From: Clostridiales bacterium
GTDB taxonomy: Bacteria; Bacillota; Clostridia; Saccharofermentanales; DTU023
Direction: 5' to 3'
Assembly (NCBI GenBank): GCA_028724525.1
Contig: JAQYCV010000032.1
Span: 1-53,655, forward strand
Length of the DNA stretch: 53,655 nt
Shown here: one piece after another, positions 26,132-34,588 of the stretch
How the letters are laid out: the number at the start of each line of letters is the position of its first letter
Position numbering within the stretch: the stretch's first letter is position 1
Made by a program: the position numbers and the translations under genes
Notes under the pieces: model-generated
What the model saw: only the letters and a program-made list of their open reading frames with translations
What the model was told of the DNA's origin: nothing
Database searches by the model: none

Positions 26132-27688
26132 ATGAAAAAATATAATATTTTCTCTCTTTTATTGATTGCTTTTCTAAGTCTAGCCCTTCTTCTGCCAAAT
26201 TTAGCCCCTAGCCTCCAGGCTGAGGAAGCAAGCACAGAAGACGCCACAGAAGCTCCCGAAGAAGAGGCCAGTAGCGAGGCCAGCGAGGAAGCAGACGACC
26301 TGGCCCCCGCCCCCGAAGACATCACAGTCGCCAAAATCAATGGCGACAGCGATATCTCCCTCCTGGAAATGAACTTCCACGCCGGTCTTCTCTTCCAGCA
26401 GCTGACCCAGACCCCTGCCTTCTTGCCCCAGGCCTCCAGCATCTTGCAGTCCATGGTGCCGAATGACCAGGGCGAGGATACACCCTTGCGGGACATGATC
26501 CTCAAGCTCCTGCAAGAAGAGCTGGCCCTCAAAGCCAAAGTCGTCCAAAAAGCCCAAGAAGCCGGGCTCGAGTTAACAGATAAAGACCGTAGCCTAGTCG
26601 ATAATTTCTTTGCCAGCTTCGCCCAAAATGCCGCCCAAAACGGCCTGAGCGTGGACGAACTCTTAGAGCAATTCTTCGGTCCAGGTGCCACAGTAGAAAA
26701 GCTCCGCCCCCTGGTAGAAAAGGACCTCCTGCAATCGCTCTACCTGGAAAATCTCTACAAGTCTTATGAAATTAGTGATGAAGAAATCTCCGCAGAATAT
26801 GAGGCCCATCCTGAGGACTACGACCTGGTCGATTTCCTCCTAGTCCAGTTAGATGCGGAAATTTCTGCGGAAGACTTAGAAACAGCCAAAGGTCTTTTAG
26901 CCGAATGCACAGAGGCTGATTTTGCCGAAAAACTCGCCCCCTACAGCGGCAAGGACGAGAAGGGCCAAGAAGCCCTGATCGCTGGCAGCCTGCAAAAGGG
27001 GATTGCCAAGAAAAATATGATCGAAGCCTCCGCTGACTGGCTCTTTGATCCCGCCCGCCAGGCTGGAGATACCACCATCGTCGAAGGACCCAAATCCCAG
27101 TCAGCCCTCCTCTTCATCTCCCGCTACCGCGATGAAGCCAGAAACTATGACTCCCGCCACATCCTGATCAAGGAAGCCGGTGACACCGACCTCGACTACC
27201 AGGTCGCGACTGCCACCGCTAACGCCCTGGTGAACGGTCTGACAGCTGGAACAAGCGAAGACCTCTTTGCAGAACTCGCAGGTAAATATTCCCAAGATCC
27301 CGGCTCCAATAAGAAAGGCGGCCTCTACGAAGATGTTGCCCCCGGTAGCTTCGTCAAGCCCTACGAGGACTTCTGCCTAGATCCAGCCACCCAGGTTGGG
27401 CAGATCAACCTCGTCCACGTGACCCAGGAAGAAGGCGGCTATGCAGGCTACCATATTATTTATTTCAAGGGTCTACGTGATGCCAACTGGCACCGGGCCG
27501 CGGATAGTAGCCTCCGGGCCGCCCGCCAGGCTGAAGCCCTTGACCAGCTCAAGGCAGACGCCTCCTTCGAATTTGTAGACAATGGTCAGGAACTCATCAT
27601 CCCCCTGGCCACGCCTGTCACAGCTGAGGAACTGCCCTCAGGAGAAGAAAGCGCGCCAGCTGAGACGGAGGAAGAAACCCAAGCCTAG
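26132..27688 (+). CDS. Secreted parvulin-type peptidyl-prolyl isomerase (PrsA/SurA-like foldase)
   Basis: Extracytoplasmic folding factor, 518 residues. It has a signal peptide (about 1-29, cleavage after LQA) without a lipobox cysteine, so unlike classical PrsA it is not a lipoprotein. An acidic Glu/Ala-rich stretch follows (30-65), then a SurA-N-like helical domain (about 65-225) and a parvulin domain (about 335-450) with SRHILIKEAG, a Y-S-Q-D-P-G-S-x-x-x-G-G-L core (residues about 388-400) and AGYHIIYFKG. The C-terminus ends in another Glu-rich tail. It probably assists folding of the many secreted proteins seen in this window; that is inference. Confidence 0.87.
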   Translation: MKKYNIFSLLLIAFLSLALLLPNLAPSLQAEEASTEDATEAPEEEASSEASEEADDLAPAPEDITVAKINGDSDISLLEMNFHAGLLFQQLTQTPAFLPQASSILQSMVPNDQGEDTPLRDMILKLLQEELALKAKVVQKAQEAGLELTDKDRSLVDNFFASFAQNAAQNGLSVDELLEQFFGPGATVEKLRPLVEKDLLQSLYLENLYKSYEISDEEISAEYEAHPEDYDLVDFLLVQLDAEISAEDLETAKGLLAECTEADFAEKLAPYSGKDEKGQEALIAGSLQKGIAKKNMIEASADWLFDPARQAGDTTIVEGPKSQSALLFISRYRDEARNYDSRHILIKEAGDTDLDYQVATATANALVNGLTAGTSEDLFAELAGKYSQDPGSNKKGGLYEDVAPGSFVKPYEDFCLDPATQVGQINLVHVTQEEGGYAGYHIIYFKGLRDANWHRAADSSLRAARQAEALDQLKADASFEFVDNGQELIIPLATPVTAEELPSGEESAPAETEEETQA

Positions 27689-27743
27689 CCCCTAAGGCAG
27701 ATACTCAAGCTTAGCTATATAAGAAAAGCTTGCAAAATCCACA

Positions 27744-27773
27744 AACAGCACCCTCCCCGGGTGCTGTTTTTTT
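27744..27773 (+). terminator. Intrinsic terminator of the foldase gene
   Basis: AACAGCACCC (27744-27753) pairs with GGGTGCTGTT (27759-27768) and ends in a run of eight T. Confidence 0.92.
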
Positions 27774-27881
27774 AGAGTGAACTTGACTTTAATTTAGGCT
27801 ATGATATGGCTTGAAGACATATGTAGCTTGCGAGTTAGCGCCTCTGTGCTTTAAGGTGCGGCGAGCTTGAGGGTAAGGAAG

Positions 27882-29483
27882 ATGCAGGATAAGTATTCAC
27901 CCCAGGAAATCCGGAGAGAGATACGCTGGTTAGCCGTTCCTATTGTCTTGGAGAGTATCTTCTCCCTGTCTGGGAATATTTTGGCCCTGGCCCTTTTAGG
28001 CCGGATTAATAGTGTTGGCCTAGACGCCATCACTCACGTCGCTGCCAATGGCATGGGAGCCATTATCAACGGCATCTCTTGGTGGTTGCTTAAGGGTCTA
28101 GGTATTGGGGCTACTATCCGCATTTCTCAAGCCTATGGCGCGGGTGACCAAGAGAGAATCCGCCGTCTGGGCTATCAAACCATCCTCCTCCTCTTCTCCC
28201 TCGGCCTCGTATGTGGCCTCGTGGTCTTTTTCTCCGCAGACTTTTTAGTCAGCCTCTATAAACCCGAAGAGGCCTTGGGCCAGCTAGCCAGAGACTACTT
28301 GCGGATAGCTGCCGCCGGCCTGGCCTTTCAAGGGATCATCCACGGAGCCACAGGCATTTTGCAAGGGGTAGGCGATACCAAGACCCCTATGACCTTCTCC
28401 TTTGTGATCAACTTTGTCTTTGTCATCTCTGCCGCCCCCCTCATCTTCGGTTGGTTTGGCCATCCCTTGGGTAGCACGGGTTCTGCTTGCGGCTTATTGA
28501 TTGGTCAATTTGTGACAGCCATGTTCTGCCTCTACTCCCTCTTCTCTAAGGGTAAGGTCCTGGCTTACAAGAAAAAGACGGACCGCCACTATTGGAAGCC
28601 ACAGCCCCGCCTGATGTGGGATGTTGCCTCTGTGGGCCTGCCCACCTCCCTAGAGAATGTCTTTTGGCAGTTAGGCGCCATCATCATCGGAGGACTCATG
28701 CTAAGTTTTGGCGAGCTCTCTTACGCGGCCAACCAAATCGGCATCCAGGCCGAAAGCATTGCCAATATGCCGGCTGCCTCCTTTGGAATTGTCACAGTGA
28801 CCCTGTGCGGCCGGGCCTTAGGAGCCCGAGACAACAAGATGGGCCAGCGTTTTATGACGGAGATTATTAAGACCGCCGCCGCCATCGTAGCCTTTGGCAT
28901 GGTCTTGCTTTTGGTCTTCCCTAAGCCCTTGCTCAGCCTCTTATCCGGCCACGAAGATGTTGTGTCTTTGGCCTCGGTCTACCTCCGCCTCATGGGCATC
29001 GTTTTGCCTTTCAACACTCTCCTGCAAATTTATATGGGCTGTCTCAAATCCACTGGCCTGGCCCGGCTACCCATGCTGACCTCCCTGGGCGGTATTTGGC
29101 TGATTAGAGTGCCCCTCTCCCTCTGGGTCGCCAGCTGGGACCAGGCCAAAATCGCCTATCTTTGGATGGTTATCCTCGTAGATATCTTTGCCCGTTTCAT
29201 CCTGGTGGCCTTTATTTACCACAAGCGCAAGGTCTTCCATGGGCCCCAGGCAGACCAGGAAGCAAGCGATCCTGCAGAAACCCTAACCCCGCCTGAGCCC
29301 GAAACGGTCTCCCTTGTAGAAGGCCCTCATGCCGAGTCCCAGCTAGGACTAAAGCTGGGGACGGACCCTGAACCGGCCCTAAGCCCTGCCGAAGCCGCAG
29401 CAGAAGAGGCTCAAGCTGCCGCGGAAATCGAAGCTCTTTACGCCCAGTATCGAGTAGAGCCAGACGATACTGACCAGCCTTAA
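27882..29483 (+). CDS. MATE-family efflux transporter
   Basis: Na+ or H+ coupled multidrug/metabolite exporter, 533 residues with 12 membrane segments in two similar halves. Typical features are the N-terminal PIVLESIFSLSGNILALALLGRI, GVGDTKTPM after the sixth helix region, and the second-half equivalent GLPTSLENVFWQLGAII. The C-terminus carries a ~90-residue cytoplasmic Glu/Ala/Pro-rich tail, longer than in most MATE proteins. I start at the ATG at 27882; an upstream in-frame TTG at 27867 is inside the ribosome-site region. Substrate cannot be told. The lipoprotein gene 56 bases downstream may be cotranscribed. Confidence 0.92.
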   Translation: MQDKYSPQEIRREIRWLAVPIVLESIFSLSGNILALALLGRINSVGLDAITHVAANGMGAIINGISWWLLKGLGIGATIRISQAYGAGDQERIRRLGYQTILLLFSLGLVCGLVVFFSADFLVSLYKPEEALGQLARDYLRIAAAGLAFQGIIHGATGILQGVGDTKTPMTFSFVINFVFVISAAPLIFGWFGHPLGSTGSACGLLIGQFVTAMFCLYSLFSKGKVLAYKKKTDRHYWKPQPRLMWDVASVGLPTSLENVFWQLGAIIIGGLMLSFGELSYAANQIGIQAESIANMPAASFGIVTVTLCGRALGARDNKMGQRFMTEIIKTAAAIVAFGMVLLLVFPKPLLSLLSGHEDVVSLASVYLRLMGIVLPFNTLLQIYMGCLKSTGLARLPMLTSLGGIWLIRVPLSLWVASWDQAKIAYLWMVILVDIFARFILVAFIYHKRKVFHGPQADQEASDPAETLTPPEPETVSLVEGPHAESQLGLKLGTDPEPALSPAEAAAEEAQAAAEIEALYAQYRVEPDDTDQP

Positions 29484-29539
29484 TCCTTAACAGCAGAGCG
29501 CAGCCCCGCACCCCTGGTGCCGGAAAAGGAGAAAACATT

Positions 29540-32500
29540 ATGAAAAAATTTTCCACCCTCCTCACCCTATTCCTTGTCCTATCCATGGCCTTAACCGCCT
29601 GCACCCCGCCTCCCAAGATTGAAAGTGTCAAGCCTCTGCCAGGCTCCAGCCAGGCCAAGACGGAACTAGCTACACCAGCTCCCACAGCTCAAGCCCCGAA
29701 AGCGCCTACAATCCGCGTCACAGCCCTCGTGAATCAACCTACTGCTGCGGCGCCCACAGTAGCGCCTACTGAGCTAGCCACTCCAGCCCCTACAGAAGCG
29801 CCCACGGCAGCCCCAACAGAGGCCCCGACCCCAGCGCCAACTGAAGCCCCGACTCCGGTCCCCACAGAGGCTCCAACCCCAACCCCAACTGAAGCTCCCA
29901 CGGAAACAGCAACAGAGGCTAAAGTTCAAGCAAGCCAAACGGAAAAGCTACCGGCAGCCGCCAAGCCAACGGAAACAGAGACTGCTAAAGTTACCGAGAA
30001 AGTAACGGTGAAGCCAACAGCAAAAGCTAGCGAAACAGCCAAAGCAACGGAATCAGCGTCTGCTAAGGCGATTGAGAAAGCAACAGCCAAGGTCACCGAA
30101 ACAGCAACAATCAAAGCTACAGAGAAAGTAACTGCTCAGCCCACGGAAACGGCAAAAGCGACAGAAACAGCTAAGCCGACGGAGATCGAAACTACAAAGG
30201 CCACAGAGAAAGAAAGCACGGAGCCCACAGAAACAGAAAAGGCCCAACCCACAGAAAGCGAAAAGCCAGAGCCTGATCAGTCCGAGTTCCCTAAGATCGC
30301 TCCCTTGGATGAGACCCTGACCAAGGTGGAAAAGGATGGCAAACCTGTCGACCATGTCAGCTTCTACACCTTGATCACGCTTGAGGGAGACGAAGACTCT
30401 GCCTACCTCCAGAACTCTCACTACATCCGCCTGAATGACCTGGCCGCCCTAGCTGCCGGAACCGAGGCCAAATTCAATGTGGAATACAGCGAACAGGATG
30501 GGCAAAAAACCATCCGCCTGACCACCGGGGAAGACTACGAGATAGACGACCAGCATGACCTGGTCGAACGCGACCGCTTCGACCGCTTCCAGCTCGTAAA
30601 GGATGTCCGCTACATCGTGGATGGCGAGGAGCTGGAGGAAGCTCTAGATGCCCTGCAGTTTGGGGAAGACTATTATCTGCAGATAGATTCCATCCGCGAG
30701 GCCCTCAAGGGGATTTACCATACTGAGCTGGTCGACGAAGACGGCCCCGACCCGCTTTACCGCTTCTTCCCCTTCGCCTCTGATATCCCAGTCCTGACCC
30801 TAGATGAATTTAAGGACCTGACCAAAGGCAACAGCTATACCATCTGTTTTGCTACTGCCAGCTGGTGCCACTGGTGCCAGGAAGAATACAAGCGCGAACA
30901 TGTGCAAGAGTGCGTGCAATATGCAGAAGACCACGATGTCAAAGTTATTAACCTGATGGAAGACTATGACAATCTGGACCTGGACCTCCTGGAAGAGAAA
31001 ACCGGCATTGAGGAAAGCGATCAGTTTATTTATATCGCTCTGACCGACGAAATTGCCGACTACTTACTCAACGACCTCAACCAGGGCGACCACGAACTCT
31101 GGTTCCCCACTGTTCTCCTCCTCAATGCGGATGGTGAACGCATCATTGAATACGACAACGAAGAAGATTATTCCTGGGTAGACCTCATCAAGCTCTATGA
31201 AAAGGACGGCCTAGCGTCCGTATTGGCGGCCCGAGCAGGCCAAGAGGAAGCCAGCGAGAAAGAAACTGAAGCAGAAACCGAGGCCCCCACTGAAGGAGCC
31301 ACGGAGAAAGCCACTGAAGCCCCAACTGAGCAAGTAACAGAGGCTCCTACAGAAGAAGCCACGGAGATGCCCACAGAGGAGGTCACTAAAACGGCTACGG
31401 AAGAGGTCACGGAAACTCCCGCTGAGCAGGTGACCGAGACAACTACGGAAGAGGCAACAGAAGCTGAAACAGAGACGCCTGCTGAAGAAGAAACGACCGA
31501 AGCTCCTACTGAGGAAGCAACAGAAGCTCCTAGGAAAGAAGTCACAGAAGTCGATGAGCCCACTCCCTTGGCTATCGGCCTTATCACAGATGCCCATGGC
31601 ATCGACGATGAGTCCTTCAGCCAAAACGCCTGGGAGGGTATTCGCCGCTTTGCTCAGGATCAAAACCTAGCAGACGACCTGGGCCAATATGCCGAGGCTA
31701 GCTCCGAGGCAGACTATGCGCCCCTACTAACGCATTTAGCCGAAAGCGGCCTGAATCTCATCATAGCGCCCGACTTCCGCTTCCAAGCCGCCCTAAGCCA
31801 AGTTGCCGCCAACTTCCCCGAGCAAAACTTCCTCGGCCTGGATGGCGACATAGATGCAGCCAATGTCCTCAACGCTGACTTTGCCGACCAGGAAGGCGCC
31901 TTCCTCGCAGGCCTTGCCGCCGCCCTCAAGGCAGATGCCGCCGGCAAGGACAAGCTAGGCTTTATTGGCAGTCTAGACTGTGAAAAGCTGCAGAAGCTGG
32001 AAGCCGGTTTCGAGCAGGGCGTCCATGCCATCAATCCCGATCTAGAAGTCCAAGTGGAATATGTGGGCAATTTTGACCGGCCCGAAGAGGCCCAGGCGAT
32101 TGCCGCCAAGATGTACGACGAAGACGTGTATATCATCTACGATGCTGCAGGCGCCGGCCAGGCAGTCATAAAAGAAGCCAAAGACCGGGCCAGGCAAGGG
32201 GAAGAGCTTTGGGTCGTTGGCACCGGCCAAGACCTCTACGAGGCAGGAATCTATCAAGGCTCCAAGGAATGGGGCGATGAAAAGTCTGTCATCCTGACCT
32301 TTATAGATAAGCAAGTCAACAAGGCAGTCTACCTAGCCTGCGACCTAGTCGCCAAGGGCGAATTCCAGGGTGCCACCTACACATTTGACCTAGCCAACGA
32401 AGGCCTGGCAATTCCTGAAGATAACCCCAATCTAGAAGACGCCTGGCTCCAGACCCTCAAAGATTACCAAGACCAGATCATCCAAGGCGACATCGAGGTC

Positions 32501-32551
32501 AACCCAGTGCCCGAAAGGCTACAAGATGCCGAGTCAGAAGACTCTGTCTAG
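29540..32551 (+). CDS. Chimeric lipoprotein: stalk domain, thioredoxin-like CxxC domain and BMP/PnrA-type binding domain
   Basis: A 1003-residue lipoprotein (lipobox LTAC, Cys21). Residues about 40-250 are Thr/Pro/Glu/Ala repeats (PTEAPT, ETAKATE). Residues about 270-400 resemble the copper-amine-oxidase-N 'stalk' fold (HYIRLNDLAALA, VEYSEQDGQKTIRLTTG). A thioredoxin-like domain follows with ASWCHWCQEE, cysteines 443 and 446, and the cis-proline-type WFPTVLLLN. A second Thr/Glu repeat region (about 565-670) leads to a full BMP/PnrA-type ligand-binding domain (about 675-990) with GIDDESFSQNAWEG, as in nucleoside-binding lipoproteins of ABC importers. The domain combination is unusual. No ABC permease or DsbD-like partner is nearby. 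Confidence 0.85.
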   Translation: MKKFSTLLTLFLVLSMALTACTPPPKIESVKPLPGSSQAKTELATPAPTAQAPKAPTIRVTALVNQPTAAAPTVAPTELATPAPTEAPTAAPTEAPTPAPTEAPTPVPTEAPTPTPTEAPTETATEAKVQASQTEKLPAAAKPTETETAKVTEKVTVKPTAKASETAKATESASAKAIEKATAKVTETATIKATEKVTAQPTETAKATETAKPTEIETTKATEKESTEPTETEKAQPTESEKPEPDQSEFPKIAPLDETLTKVEKDGKPVDHVSFYTLITLEGDEDSAYLQNSHYIRLNDLAALAAGTEAKFNVEYSEQDGQKTIRLTTGEDYEIDDQHDLVERDRFDRFQLVKDVRYIVDGEELEEALDALQFGEDYYLQIDSIREALKGIYHTELVDEDGPDPLYRFFPFASDIPVLTLDEFKDLTKGNSYTICFATASWCHWCQEEYKREHVQECVQYAEDHDVKVINLMEDYDNLDLDLLEEKTGIEESDQFIYIALTDEIADYLLNDLNQGDHELWFPTVLLLNADGERIIEYDNEEDYSWVDLIKLYEKDGLASVLAARAGQEEASEKETEAETEAPTEGATEKATEAPTEQVTEAPTEEATEMPTEEVTKTATEEVTETPAEQVTETTTEEATEAETETPAEEETTEAPTEEATEAPRKEVTEVDEPTPLAIGLITDAHGIDDESFSQNAWEGIRRFAQDQNLADDLGQYAEASSEADYAPLLTHLAESGLNLIIAPDFRFQAALSQVAANFPEQNFLGLDGDIDAANVLNADFADQEGAFLAGLAAALKADAAGKDKLGFIGSLDCEKLQKLEAGFEQGVHAINPDLEVQVEYVGNFDRPEEAQAIAAKMYDEDVYIIYDAAGAGQAVIKEAKDRARQGEELWVVGTGQDLYEAGIYQGSKEWGDEKSVILTFIDKQVNKAVYLACDLVAKGEFQGATYTFDLANEGLAIPEDNPNLEDAWLQTLKDYQDQIIQGDIEVNPVPERLQDAESEDSV

Positions 32552-32601
32552 CTCACCGATCAGAAGATCCTGCATAGCTAAAGATCTGAACTACAGATCC
32601 T

Positions 32602-32636
32602 GATCTACTCCAAATCCTAGATCTACTCCAAATCCT
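32602..32636. repeat. 18-bp direct repeat
   Basis: GATCTACTCCAAATCCT occurs at 32602 and 32620 (period 18), flanked by partial GATCCTG and GATCTGA units. It lies between the lipoprotein stop and its terminator. Confidence 0.7.
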
Positions 32637-32647
32637 GATCTCATGAC

Positions 32648-32680
32648 GAGCCGGTTGCTTCTGCAACCGGCTCTTTGTTC
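32648..32680 (+). terminator. Intrinsic terminator of the chimeric lipoprotein gene
   Basis: GAGCCGGTTGC (32648-32658) pairs perfectly with GCAACCGGCTC (32663-32673) around TTCT and is followed by TTTGTTC. Confidence 0.85.
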
Positions 32681-32744
32681 ATCAGAAGATCCTTTCCACA
32701 TATCCGCATATCCGCTTTTCACCCAGCTATTCCATAGTTCTCAT

Positions 32745-32933
32745 TTTTCTTACAAGTTTGCAGCTTTTCTACGTCAGGTACTCAACTTTCTAGCTCTGCC
32801 TCTTAGTTTTATACATCTATGCAGTTGTGTAGAGGGGTTTAGTGCATAAAACAAGCGTTCTGAGGGTCATAACTCTGAATTTACCTAAAAGGAATCAGCT
32901 CCAGCGTATAAAACTTGCAAACTTGTAAGAAAA
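32745..32933. repeat. 18-bp perfect inverted repeat enclosing ~150 bp
   Basis: TTTTCTTACAAGTTTGCA (32745-32762) reappears inverted at 32916-32933. Inside, a weaker inverted pair is seen (GTTTTATAC near 32806 and GCATAAAAC / GTATAAAAC further on). No gene lies within. The word CAAGTTTGCA is shared with the modular repeat family found next to it. Confidence 0.7.
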
Positions 32934-33017
32934 TCCGGAAAGTTGAAAGTATCCCGACCTTTCTACCGCCTGGTGGCCTGACCATTTTTCTTCAGGACCA
33001 GTAGCTTAGGCCTCTCT

Positions 33018-33222
33018 ATTTCGGATATCTTAGATTTCAGACACATTTGCAAGTAATGGATGGCTCCCAGCACCCATAGCACCCATTAGCTGAAGATTTG
33101 CCCTCAAAACCATCCACTTCTTGCAAACTTGCCCGGCAGCCCACCCATTAGCTGCAATAATGCCGGAGAATCTGGAAATCCGAAGCAACATAGACCGCTG
33201 GCCACCCACTACTTGCAAATTT
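33018..33222 (-). repeat. Modular intergenic repeat, copy B
   Basis: Same element as at 13931-14135 and 43922-44127, in minus orientation. Motifs (plus coordinates): 33044-33063 (the oppositely oriented one), 33081-33101, 33110-33132, 33141-33160 and 33202-33222. The spacer with TTCGGATTTCCAGATTCTCC and the tail with GTCTGAAATCTAAGATATCC are both conserved. It lies between the lipoprotein gene and the B12 transport operon. Confidence 0.8.
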
Positions 33223-33323
33223 GTAGGCCCATGCCTAAAACACATAACCTTCAACAGGACGCCCGCAGCTAGCACGCATGATCTTCAACAGGACGCCCAT
33301 GGCTAGCACAAATTTACTCCGAC

Positions 33324-33352
33324 TTGTTATTCAGCCTGCTTACGTCTAGAAT
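33324..33352 (+). promoter_or_regulatory. Promoter of the btuFCD operon
   Basis: TTGTTA (33324-33329) and TAGAAT (33347-33352) are separated by exactly 17 bases. Transcription would begin near 33359, just ahead of the riboswitch. Confidence 0.7.
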
Positions 33353-33367
33353 AAGGGGGAATAAATT

Positions 33368-33519
33368 CGCTACGGTGTTAACACTTAATTGGGAAGTCAG
33401 GTGAAAAACCTGCGCGGTCCCGCCGCTGTAAGGAAATGGGAGAGCAATAAGCACTGGCAGGCAAGCCTGCTGGGAAGCTGCAATCTGACAAGTTCCGAGC
33501 CAGAAGACCAGCCGTAGGA
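33368..33519 (+). ncRNA. Cobalamin (B12) riboswitch
   Basis: The characteristic conserved blocks appear in order: GGTGAAAAACC, GCGGTCCCGCCGCTGTAA, the GGGAG and CACTGG elements, GGGAAG, and the B12-box-like GAGCCAGAAGACC. The closing stem P1 pairs CTACGG (33370-33375) with CCGTAG (33512-33517). It precedes btuF and should repress the operon when adenosylcobalamin or another cobalamin is abundant. Confidence 0.95.
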
Positions 33520-33578
33520 AGACCGTGTCACGGGAGAGGACATTAGCGGTTGGCCACATATTTCGTGCAGGCAGCAAG

Positions 33579-33617
33579 CTCCTTTTTCGTGATGCGTACG
33601 AAAAAAGGAGTTTTTTT
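33579..33617 (+). terminator. Riboswitch expression platform: terminator that contains the btuF ribosome site
   Basis: CTCCTTTTTCGT (33579-33590) pairs with ACGAAAAAAGGAG (33598-33610, one bulged A), followed by seven T (33611-33617) and then directly the btuF ATG. The 3' arm includes AAAGGAG, the btuF ribosome site, so the folded form can both stop transcription and hide the ribosome site. Confidence 0.85.
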
Positions 33618-34562
33618 ATGCGCAAAAAAGTTGTATCAACCGTGGCAGCCCTGGTCTGCCTAGTCCTCCTCCTAGGTCTAGCCTTTAGACCTGCCCCCTC
33701 TACTCTCGCGGAAGAAACTGAGGCTAAAAACTTAACCACCGAATATCCTGTCACCATTAAAGATACTGCTGACCGGGAAGTGGTCCTGGAAGCTGAGCCT
33801 CAAAAGATTGTCTCCCTGGGTCCCAACATGACCGAGCTGGTCTTTGCCCTGGATGCAGGCGACCGTCTGGTTGGCCGCACCAAGTATTGCGATTATCCTG
33901 AAGCCGCTCTGGAAGTAGCCGAAATCGGCACCCTCAGAGAACCCAACTTTGAGTTGATCGCTGAGCTGGAGCCCGACCTTGTTTTAGCCTCTACCCACGT
34001 TTCCGAGGAAGCCCTGGCTAAGCTGGACGAACTGCACATCCCCACCCTCATGCTCTATGACCAAGAACACCTGTCTGGCCTCAAGGGCATCATTAAGAAC
34101 CTGGGGATCGCCCTCAATCTGCAAGAGAATGCTGAAAAGCTTTCCACCGATCTTTTCGACCGCATCTATAACGCCCAAAACCGGCCTGTTGTCTACTATG
34201 TCGTAGGCTTTGGCGAGTCTGGTGACTTTACACCTGGAGGCAACACCTTTATCAATGACATCATTGAAGCTGCCGGCGGCAAGAATGCAGCCCATGACCT
34301 GGATGGCTGGCAAATCTCCCAAGAAAAACTGGTCGAGATCGATCCAGATATCATCATCATCCCCAGCTGGGCAGAAGAAAGCTTTGGCACAGAAGCCCCC
34401 TATAGCGAGCTTTCCGCTGTCAAGAATGGCCATGTCTTTGCAGTCGATAACAATACCTTTGACCGCCAAGGTCCCCGTAACGCTGAGGCTGTAGAAACCC
34501 TGTCCAAGATTATTGAAGATTATCTGGCAGCTCAAGCAGAAGCTGTAGATAAGGCTGCTTAA
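33618..34562 (+). CDS. btuF: Cobalamin ABC transporter substrate-binding protein
   Basis: Extracytoplasmic binding protein of the cobalamin/iron-complex family (Peripla_BP_2), 314 residues. The signal peptide covers about residues 1-27 (cleavage after STLA or nearby) and lacks a clear lipobox. Family pattern PQKIVSLGPNMTELVFALDAGDRLVGRT and IGTLREPNFELIAELEPDLVLA is strong, with a second lobe (WQISQEKLVEIDPDIIII). The start at 33618 is set by GGAG seven bases before it; the longer open frame upstream runs through the riboswitch platform and is not coding. B12 as substrate is inferred from the riboswitch. Confidence 0.92.
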   Translation: MRKKVVSTVAALVCLVLLLGLAFRPAPSTLAEETEAKNLTTEYPVTIKDTADREVVLEAEPQKIVSLGPNMTELVFALDAGDRLVGRTKYCDYPEAALEVAEIGTLREPNFELIAELEPDLVLASTHVSEEALAKLDELHIPTLMLYDQEHLSGLKGIIKNLGIALNLQENAEKLSTDLFDRIYNAQNRPVVYYVVGFGESGDFTPGGNTFINDIIEAAGGKNAAHDLDGWQISQEKLVEIDPDIIIIPSWAEESFGTEAPYSELSAVKNGHVFAVDNNTFDRQGPRNAEAVETLSKIIEDYLAAQAEAVDKAA

Positions 34563-34588
34563 GTAATCAAGCTACTAGGATGTGCCTA

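Noticed and set aside
33030-33275. Open reading frames running through the modular repeats, with recurrent His-Pro-Leu peptides (also near 13772-14229 and 43868-44116)
   Set aside because: They have no ribosome sites, differ in frame between copies and owe their similarity to the repeated DNA motif; treated as non-coding repeats.
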